Assembly (NCBI RefSeq): GCF_000003815.2
Contig: NC_049983.1
Location: 28,510,246-28,530,434, forward strand
Source of the DNA: Branchiostoma floridae
Taxonomy: Eukaryota; Chordata; Leptocardii; Amphioxiformes; Branchiostomatidae
Direction: 5' to 3'
DNA length: 20,189 bases
The translations under genes and the position numbers were made by a program. Within the stretch, counting starts at the first letter, position 1. The number at the start of each line of letters is the position of its first letter. The notes below the pieces were generated by a model. That model ran no database searches. It had not been told where the DNA came from and saw only the letters and a program-made list of their open reading frames with translations. Positions 10,800 to 19,800 of the stretch are shown here, piece after piece.

Positions 10800-11177
10800 T
10801 TTGCAGGCAGGGGCTTAATTGCAAGCTCACAATAGGCTGGGCTTAATCGCAAAGGTGACCTCCATACGACTGTTGCAAGTGTCTGGAGAGGCTGCTGTTT
10901 GGCGCTAACTCAGGTGACCTCAATACGACCGCAACTGGCCCAGGTGCGGCCATGGGACTGTAGGATCTCCTCAAACACGGGACCTCCATTTTACATCTTT
11001 TTTGAGCTGAAGGATGTCCTGAACAGAAGCTTGGTACTCATTTTATCCCGAGTGAAGTGAGGAAAGTCATGTAAAGAGCCTTTCCCAAGGACACAAGATT
11101 GGTCACACATCAACGGATTAGAACCCAGGACCTCTGGTTCACGGGCCAATAACCCTGCCGTTATGCCAAACGACCCC
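10800..11177 (-). mobile_element. tRNA-derived SINE
   Basis: On the minus strand the head (from 11177) reads like a tRNA, with box A TGGCATAACGG (11158-11168) and box B GGTTCTAATCC (11115-11125), correctly spaced for an internal Pol III promoter. It is followed by 'gtgtccttgggaaaggc', a word common in invertebrate SINE bodies, then an unrelated body with two 'aggtcacctga'-like pieces. It ends near 'ttaagccc' and a (CT)n tract (10784-10802). The 5' boundary is clear; the 3' boundary is approximate. The SINE family name was not determined. Confidence 0.82.
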
Positions 11178-12763
11178 AAAATAAAGTCTTCAAATGGCAT
11201 CTTTTTATTGGCATCGATTATCTGACAGGTTTGCAGCTTTTAAGTTACAAAGTAGGGTCTTAGTGGCTCCCCCCCCCCCTCCGTATTAAGATAATTTCTT
11301 ATCAGACCCAAAGTGTTCAGGCTTATAGTTTTACATCATGCGGAATACAACTAAATTTATTAAGTAAAAGTTATGTTTTCCTACTTGAGGGGAAAAGTCA
11401 GTTTTTGACCTAACAGCGTGTAGTTTCAGTTATTCTCCTAAGGAGTTTGTCTCCAGCAAGCAATACTATAAAAATCTGACACAAAGACAACAGACACGGG
11501 TGTGTGGTACCAAAACTGCACATCTTATATTCAAAAGTTTTTTTACCAAATGCACATGAACTATAGACGTAACTAAGAGATCAGTTGTAGTTGTGGGTTC
11601 AGCAAGACATCACTTCTCTGGATTTAGTGCATGATGGTATCTCTTCTCTATCTTCTCATAGGGAAATCTGTGTTAATCTCACAATTATTACTGACACAAA
11701 ATTCCGCAGCACCTCTACATAATAACATAATAACACAAAATTTCGCAGCACCTCTACATAATAACACAATAACACAAAATTCCGCAGCACCTCTATAAAA
11801 GAGTCTAGTTTATACTAAAGAAATACTAAATTGTCGGTTACAAGTAAGATAACTGATTCTTACTTAACAGTAAAGCTATGCTCATACACTTCATATTTCT
11901 AACACCCTGGTGTCTTATAAACTAACAACGCTGACCTTATATAACCTCAGTATCAGCAACGTCTAATAAAAATCTACTGGAAGATGAAAAGTTATATCTA
12001 GTACAGAAATAAGATTATACACTGGAAACCTACATTTAGAGCCTTCGAACAGAGTAAAATCTGGTGGTTTAAGTCAGAAGATGACAAAGCTAAATGTCAA
12101 CACAATTATCACTATATAGGCTTGCTAGTAAGTTGCACTATTATTTCATAATACACCACTATCCCACAATGTTTCACAGCCAGCCTCACTGCCTCATCTC
12201 ATCTTCTCCTTTCTCATCTCAGTAATTGCCTTTGACTCTGACGGTTGTAAACTGCAGATATGGTGGCCACCATGTCAAACACAATTACTGCATAATCCTC
12301 ACAAACCATTCTCCACAGAACCTGAGGTTTGGTCTCTCCTGACTGTCACACTGTGGATGCAGCAATGGTACCGTAAAGCTCCTTTCACCGGCATTTTGGG
12401 TTTTTGTTCAGCTGACAACAGTTTGCCACCTTTTAACCAACTTTTTACAATTTGTTAACATAGACTAACAAATGGTCTTTTATATGTTTGGTTCTATAAT
12501 AATAAATCTGAAATGTGCCCAATGCATGATATTTACTTTTAGTGCTATATATTCTTGGTATTTTGTCAATTTAGTCCTAATACAAACAAATTCTGCTAGG
12601 TTTTATGATTGATTTTTTCCCGTCAAAATTGCTCTAGGCTTCTAACTGTTGTCAGCTTTCTTATCTAAGTTATAATATGGTTATATATGCATCTGTGTAA
12701 ATGATAACGCTCAAGGGAGCTAAAGAATGAAAAATAGCTTTAGAAGCTTGCAAAGGAGGAATT
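11178..12763. other. No gene seen
   Basis: AT-rich, with a poly(C) run at 11268-11278 and the 39-bp repeat. No frame, RNA gene or clear poly(A) signal for the lectin gene was recognised. Confidence 0.55.
11694..11798. repeat. 39-bp tandem repeat, 2.7 copies
   Basis: The units start at 11694, 11733 and 11772 with 'acacaaaattccgcagcacc', then AT-rich 'ctctacataataacataat'-like sequence. Confidence 0.95.
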
Positions 12764-12950
12764 GAGATTGAGAAGGGGAGACGGACCTTTGGAAAGAGAT
12801 ATTGAGAAACAGTAAGAAAAAAGGAGGGAGATTAAGAAAGATTGAGAAAGGGAGAGGATGAGAAAGGGAGAGAATGATGGATTGAGAAAGTGAGAGAGAC
12901 TGAGATGGAGAGAGATGAAATTGAGAAATAGAAATAAAAAAAGAAGGAGA
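12764..12950. repeat. Purine-rich GAGA/GAAAGG low-complexity tract
   Basis: Imperfect 'gattgagaaagggagag' repeats. On the minus strand this is a CT-rich tract that lies in the region following exon 9's stop. The long minus-strand frames here are low-complexity artefacts. Confidence 0.85.
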
Positions 12951-13005
12951 TTTGTTCCGAAGTCCATCGCTTATGCTGACATTCTGTGCCTCACTCCAGA
13001 ACCGA

Positions 13006-13070
13006 CTACTCGGGTTTGGGGGTGGCGCTGGCAGCCTTGTCCTTTCCCTCAAACGAATAGTCGTCAAAAC
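13006..13070 (-). CDS. Exon 9: alternative C-terminal exon (internal donor in exon 8)
   Basis: The acceptor TTTATTCCAG ends at 13071, followed by a 20-residue phase-1 frame FDDYSFEGKDKAASATPKPE and TAG at 13006-13008. It matches the phase of an internal exon-8 donor, CGCC|GTGAGT, at 13763/13762. Joining them keeps exon 8 to residue 326 and replaces the 26-residue acidic tail, giving a 346-residue protein. The GC-rich, regular codons look coding. It could alternatively be only 3' UTR if the donor at 13670 is used. No close AATAAA was seen below 13006. Confidence 0.6.
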
Positions 13071-13150
13071 CTGGAATAAAACCAATATAGCAAATTAGAG
13101 CAAAGAAGCAAATTGTGGAGAAAGGACTCATTATCATATTGCAACTGTTA

Positions 13151-13156
13151 TTTATT
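13151..13156 (-). promoter_or_regulatory. Candidate poly(A) signal for the long exon 8 form
   Basis: AATAAA on the minus strand (context CCCAATAAATAAC) lies in the interval between exons 8 and 9. It would serve a transcript that reads through exon 8 without splicing to exon 9. Position is the only support; downstream U-rich sequence follows. Confidence 0.4.
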
Positions 13157-13356
13157 GGGAGAGTTACTGTTTGATCAGCATAATATTTTAAAGCTAGGGA
13201 AAACATTCACGAAGGAACCCTGGTACATGTAGTAGGTTGTCGATGCCGGGTTCTTTGCCTGTTTTTTTTTTTTTTTTTGGTTCCTTAGAACGGTACGTAC
13301 GATTTCCTCCTTATCTCTGCATGTAAATTATGAATACAATGGCCTGAGGTATAAAC

Positions 13357-13650
13357 CATGTTCTTGAAAAGGCAAGTCTTTTCAATTTGGTGTTTCCCCA
13401 AACGGTATTTTCTTTTTTTTACTCTCATTGGATAGACCTCAGAATGATGTGCCGAATCTCGCACATGTATGTTATCGGATACTACTTCTTGATGTATCAT
13501 ATGGCACAATATGCCGATAACAGGTCAACAACCAACTCAACTATCACAAAGTTTGGAGACGGTAAAATTCTTTTGCAATCTAATGATGTATAAAAAGTCC
13601 CCGGGGTTAACTGACTTGTTGGCAGCTGTTATACACGGGATCATTTCGAC
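13357..13650. repeat. Dispersed repeat of unknown class, partial copy C in intron 8
   Basis: It matches the left part of copy B in order: 'cttgaaaaggcaagtc', 'aatttggtgtttcccc', 'tctcattg.atag', 'gtttggagacggtaaaat', 'ggggttaactgac', 'ggcagctgtt'. It lies between exon 8 and exon 9 and would fall in the 3' UTR of the unspliced long form. Confidence 0.72.
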
Positions 13651-13679
13651 TGGAAAAGAAGTGTGCATACCTTCCGCAA

Positions 13680-13833
13680 CTACTCCGTGGCTTTAGCCAT
13701 GTCCTCAGCATACTCCTCGGACAGCTCGGAGTCCAAGTCCACGTCATCTTCTCCGAACTCACGGCGGCGCAGGGCGTTCTCATCCTGCTTCTCGCGCAGC
13801 AGCTCTAGGAGCTCGCGGGCTTCCTCAGCCAGT
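13680..13833 (-). CDS. Exon 8 (long form): helical segment and acidic C-terminus
   Basis: The acceptor GATCCCCAG ends at 13834. The frame runs to TAG at 13680-13682. Residues 303-326 (LAEEARELLELLREKQ...) form a charged amphipathic helix, possibly a short coiled coil for oligomerisation. Residues 327-352 hold 12 acidic residues. If the internal donor at 13762 is not used, the mRNA could end at AATAAA at 13151-13156, about 530 nt downstream. A second donor, GAAG|GTATGC at 13670, lies just after the stop and could splice out a 3' UTR intron instead. Confidence 0.82.
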
Positions 13834-16800
13834 CTGGGGATCAAGGACAGGGCTGTGGGTTATCTGGGAGGGAGGGAGGAAGGACGGAAAGACGGAAGGC
13901 AGAAAGGAAGGAAGGAAGGAAGGGACGAAGGAAGGCAGAAAGGAAGTTTATTGCAGCAGCTCAAGTAGGCCGCGTACTTCCTCAGCCAGCCTGGGAACAA
14001 GGACAGGGCTGTGGGTTATCCGGGAAACACTCTTCAGGAATGAATGAAGATCGAAAGGAAGGAATAGAAAGGATTGAAAGGGAGGGAGGGAGGGAGGCAG
14101 GGAGGGAAGGTACTACAGTGATGTGGTACAGTGATGTGATAAATGGGAAAACTGTATCCCGAAATAGAAATACAGACAAGGTTTAGTAACGCCTATGAGG
14201 CATCTTGATGATAGCTTACCGCTCTTTGTTGCTGTCGACTTCGTGGTCTTCAAGTCCGCGGCGGTCAGGTTTCCCGGCTGAAAAGAGAATTATACGTGAC
14301 ATTTCTAAGACGAGAAGAATCGATTTGATTTTGTTGACGAAGAGCAGTTTTTTCTACACAAAATGTCATAGGGAGCCTAAACAAATTCAATTTCTAATTT
14401 TTATCACTTATGCGGGAGCGTGTATTAAAGGTCATTAAACTCTGCTGTTTTCCGTGACTGGCTCCCTTAGAGAGATCAGCGGCCGCCTTGCCATAACATG
14501 CAACAACCTCGACACTATCTTCACTAGATCAGGCCGTTTTCCCAATAGCGGCATTCCATTCATGGTCAGGGCATTAACTTATCGTCTCCATTACTATCAT
14601 AAAACGCCGAATGTGATGTTCCTACACCAATACAGCCGTAAGGTAGTAAGCTGTGTGGCAAATTGATAAGATGGCAAATAAACCAGTATACTGTCATGCA
14701 TTGGACAAAGCGTAATGTCAGTGCAAGGACATACTTACCGCCGCAGGTGTACTCGACTTCCAGGTACTTATAAGTGAACGGCATACAAGGATCCCCGAAA
14801 CGGCCGTTGTCGGCCGCCACAGAGCAGCGGGACTTCCCCTGGCATTTGCTCCGCATGTAGGAAAGGCTGGTCTTGCTGATGCAGTTGGTGTTCCCGATTG
14901 TGGGATGGGGGCAGACCTCCGGGCCTTGGGTCCGGCCGTACATGGCAGACACGATGTTGATAGTTTTTCCAGCAGGACAACTGATGGTCAATATTCCACC
15001 TTCACACACTCGACGGGTTTCTAGATCTGTTACAATGTATAATCGAAGTCAATAACTAGGAGAGAATAGCCTTTGAAGGAAACATGGCTCTGGTGCCAGT
15101 CTGGCATCGTATACAAATTTACGACGGCATTAAAATGCGTCTTCTAATCATTTCGGCACGTCTTTTCCAAGTTGTGGAACTGCACCAGGAATGTTGTTCA
15201 ATGTTGTACTATAGGCTAGTACAACAGCTCGGCTCATCGGTGATGTCGTTTCTGATTATACACTGCTTTAGCGGTAGCCGAAAAATTTAGAGCCAAAACT
15301 CTGAGGTGGTGACCTATGATTTGCGTCTTGTTTTCACAGACTACTTCGTCAATAAAAGAAACCACACATAGGGAAAATATAAATTAAAATGAATACTCGC
15401 AACTCAAGACAAAATGTTTTCTTTACCTGGTGGTACAAACGCCTCTACAATAGTTGGTCCAGCACGTTGAGCGCTTTTTTTCTCCACGAACCAAGATGGT
15501 TTTGGTCCCTTCTGGGTAATCATGGCGTAGGACTCTCTGCGCCCTGTCATGAGATGTTTAGATGTGTCAATCCTTCAAATACTTGCCAGCTATCAAGTCA
15601 TGATACTACTACTAGTAAACAAAGACGGATTATCTACATTGCATGGCATAAAGGTACAATAGAAATTGTGCCTCCCCCCTTTACTTTGTTATGTCCGAGA
15701 GCAGATCAAGGACATCGCCAAAAGGCGCCCGGTGGTGACCCTGTAAGGGCTTAGGTCACATTTCCAAACCGGGGCCCGGCCGGTCAGCTTTCGGAAGCGA
15801 AAAGAATAATTATATGAAAGACATCAACATACACAAAACGTCAAAATATGGTTCATGGGCAAGATTTGTGTATACTTTTAGGTATACATTTTAATTTTTC
15901 GTTTCTTAAAACATCCCGACCGGGCCCCGATTCGGAAATGTGACCTAAGCCTAAATGATGCCATAAAACATCGTTCAGCCAGAATCTGCTTCAATCTCTC
16001 CTATCATCTCCAAACCTACCAGAAGTGACGGTCTGCCTAACGTAAGAACAGTTTTAGGCTGTATATAGATTAGGATATATGTTCCTGCACGTAAGGAATT
16101 AGAAAAATATAGATACGGCACCTAGATGAGTAATTGTAGATCCGTATGGTGCTAATACACTGGATAGTCCTCCTGTAAAGTCGCCGCTGTCATGAACAAC
16201 AACAGCTATGATCCGTCCCTGCAGCGAAATAGGAACAAAGATGAGATATGATGTAAGATTGCCTGAAGTATGACGTGCCCGAACGTGATCGGAAAGTTCT
16301 AACCAACGTTTATCTTTTATTAGACATTCTTGTCCTTGATATGACACTTATGTCTGTAGTAAGTATAGCATATTCCTCTAAGGTATCGAGTTTACAGAAA
16401 CGACCATCGCAAACGAAATGCTCGTTTAAACGATCATGATGCTTGAAAGATCTGAAACACATCATATTTTATCTTTAATAAGGAACAGGAGGTACTACAT
16501 CCGAGTCAAGGCAGGTACCTGTAATAAGTATAGAGTACTTAAGATGCTGCATTAGTTGTTTACTATACCCATAAGTTTGTGCTTCAACATTCATGAACGT
16601 TATACCTGCCAGCAGAAAAAACGCGTTAAACTTCAAGTCATTTGGAAACCTATGATTTTCAGAACTGTCGCAATTAGCCCAAATGATACCATACATAAAA
16701 ATCTACGTTTCTACATTACCTCTGCAGCACCTCCCAGAAAGGTTGCCATTTTTGTCGCCGCCTCAGCGTCGCCATGGACCCAGGTGTCGAAAGCAGCCTT

Positions 16801-19800
16801 GTCTACAACTTGTCCGGTCTGCTCATTCAAAATGAACACCTGATGCCCTCGCTTAACTGACGTTATAAAAGAAATAGATGCTCAAAATCATTCATGTATG
16901 TCACTTTATTTTTTATCACTTGAACAACAGTGTAATGCAAATGGGCTCTGATCCTGATTTTTTGTAACTTAGAAACTTGTGTCTTTCGATTAATCTAATA
17001 GTATGTTGAATCAGATTCAAAAGTATTGATAACACGGACGCTGTCCCAACGGCTGGAAAAGGAGAGATAAATCCTTTTGTCCAGGTGCTTTAATAGGAAA
17101 TACAGCGTGTACAACAATAACCATGACGTCTACTCACGGCCTTCATCAATGTTGCTCTTCTGTCCGCCAACGACAATGTAGGTGAGGTCTCTGGAATTGT
17201 AGGGGACATCCCGGAAACCCGGATCATCCCATCCATACGACTGTGCCCTCACGGTGAAACCTTTTGTGGCTGGGAAACAACAAGAATAATACTTCGTCAA
17301 AGGCACACGCATACCCATCCGGAACACACGTTTCGAACGTGTGTATTGTGTTGGTTGCGGTAAGGTATTGGTGGCAACCTCTTGGATAAAGCAGAACACG
17401 TTGCATTTTGGAACATATGCTGTGTGCTGTCGATTAACTTCTATTTCTACTATATCAACATTCCAAATTGAAATTGACAGAATGGCTTCATTATATATCT
17501 AACATATGAAAACTTTTTTCATAGATTACTTAAAAGATTTGTTATTTTGGGGTTTTCTGCCATTTTCTACTAAAAATGTATATTTTTGGCTCCATTGCCG
17601 TTGTATTCAGAAACCAAATGACATGAAATTTGGTACAGAGATGCATTAGACATATGCCCACAGGGCTTATCAACACTTTATGCATACCTCACTTCAAAAA
17701 TGAGTTATTTTCCGATATTTGGCCATTTTTGTCCACAAAATATTTTGGGCTTCCATGCCCTTGTATTGAAACCAAATGACCTGAATTTTGGTAAAGAGGT
17801 GTGCAGAGCTTATGTCCAAAGTACTCTATTTTCACACCTGGCATATGTTACTTAAAATTGTTGAATTTGGGGACTTTGATATTAATTTAAGACGTACAGG
17901 TAATGGACTATCACACTTTGGGGTTCACTGAAGGGTAAACTGTAAAAAGGTTAAGCACAAATAAGTTTTAAAAAGTTTTTCGAAAGCCACAGCGCTCTCT
18001 GTCATTTTATAATGCACGGAATATCTGCATGGCAGACTGGCAGATGTGAAACGTCAATTATGCAGGCCTACCCATAATGCAGTGTTTCCTAACCTCCACC
18101 CACCTGCTTTCCCATCATGCAGTGTTTCCTGATATCCATCCACCTGCCTTCCCATAATGCACTATTTCCTAACCTCTGCCCACCTGCCTTCCCATCATGC
18201 AGGGTTTCCTAACCCCCACCAACCTGCCTTCCCATCATGCACACCTTAACAAGTACCTTGAAGAAATTTCATCCCACTGGAAAACCACCCCGATACAAAA
18301 TACCAGGAATGCTCTAATTGTAGCATGGAAAAAAAATTGTTTCTGGTAGACATGTGCCTTTCATACGTCCCTGTATACAAATTTACAATTTCCGTGCCAA
18401 ATATCGTATTTAATTTTGATAATTTTAAAAAAGTGTAACATGAAAACGATTCCGCAGAACGTCCTGCAATCTTTTGCGGAACACGTAAAAACTTCTGAAC
18501 GTCCCGCGATCATCACAGAACTTGTAAAAATGGTGATTACAAAAAAGACTGCCTTCTAGCCCCTCAATATGTGAATGCTAGAAACACATTTTCTCGGCTC
18601 ACGGAGTATCTAAGAGAATAGGGCGTTCTAGGGTGACCTACGGGTTGAGGTAGCAGAACACAGTTTTCGGCCCATGGGGATTTCTATAGTTAAGGGCCTC
18701 AAGGTGACTGGCTTCGACGCATTAAAAAATATAGTAGGGTGCACTTTTGGAATACCAAAATCGGATATGTTTGAGTTGAAGGTACAAACCACAAAATATC
18801 AAAATACAAAAAAAATTCTGTCGGCGTATCGCCTTCTCAAGAACTCTTTGAAATGCCCCTATGCGGAGGTCACTGAACTGCAGCTGACTCACACCGGAAG
18901 GGCAGTTGCGTAATGGGGCGCATTTATACACGAAATAGAAAACTTTCACAATCCAAATCATGCAGTCTCAAAGTCGACACCTTCTTTGACCACGCAGCAC
19001 AGGTTATGTCTGGCCGTCTCTCAAATAGGGCTTTCTACCGAGCCTTCGACAGTTTTATCCGTACTGTCTACCCGCGTCATAGACCCCGGGGTTCGCCCAT
19101 TAATATTGTGTTATGCTACCTTGAGGTTTTTCGCCTATGGGATTTCTATAATTAAGGACCGCAAGGTGACTCAAATCAATGTCGATAAATTTATAGTAGG
19201 GTGCAGTTTTCAAGTACGACAAACTAGTATGTTGAAGTTGAGGGTTGAATCTACAAAATAACTGAAAATCAAAGAAAAGTTGTCGTTTTTTCTTAAATTT
19301 TGAAGCCCTCTTTTAAATAGGGCCATGCGGGGCCATACGGAACTGCAGGCGACTCACCCAGGCAGTCAGCTGTAAAGGTCACGCGCATTTATACTTCCAA
19401 TGGGCAAACTTCACAATCCTACTCATACGATCTGAAAGTCAACTTGTCGTGCTACCATACAGTAAAGTTCATACCCCGCTGCCTTTCACATTCTAAGTGC
19501 TTACAAACGCTTTCAGATCTAGGCTGTACTACTTTCTTTCCCCTACGTCATAGACGGTCGCGGAGAAATACTGTGGGCTGCGACCTTGACTGCACCTCCG
19601 TCCACCCGCCTACCCATCATGCAGTACTTCCTAACCTCCAGCAACCTGCCTTCCCATCATGCACTGTTCCTTACCTCCACCCACGGCATGTTTTCAGTCG
19701 GCTTCCACAAAGCCAAGTTAAAAACACGTATCGCCATTTGGCATGGAGCATAAACGGAAACGCTATCATAATCTTAGTTTTCATAGGCTTGGCTGTTGAA

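Noticed and set aside
12720-13206. Minus-strand serine/leucine-rich frames, including one of 121 codons
   Set aside because: They are translations of the CT-rich low-complexity tract. Only the short splice-bounded part at 13006-13070 has coding character.
13663-13968. Plus-strand serine- and arginine-rich 101-codon frame
   Set aside because: It is antisense to exon 8 and then runs into the GGAA microsatellite.
17130-17399. 89-codon minus frame taken as a separate gene
   Set aside because: Its central part is exon 2 of the lectin gene; the flanks are intron sequence beyond the AG acceptor and GT donor.
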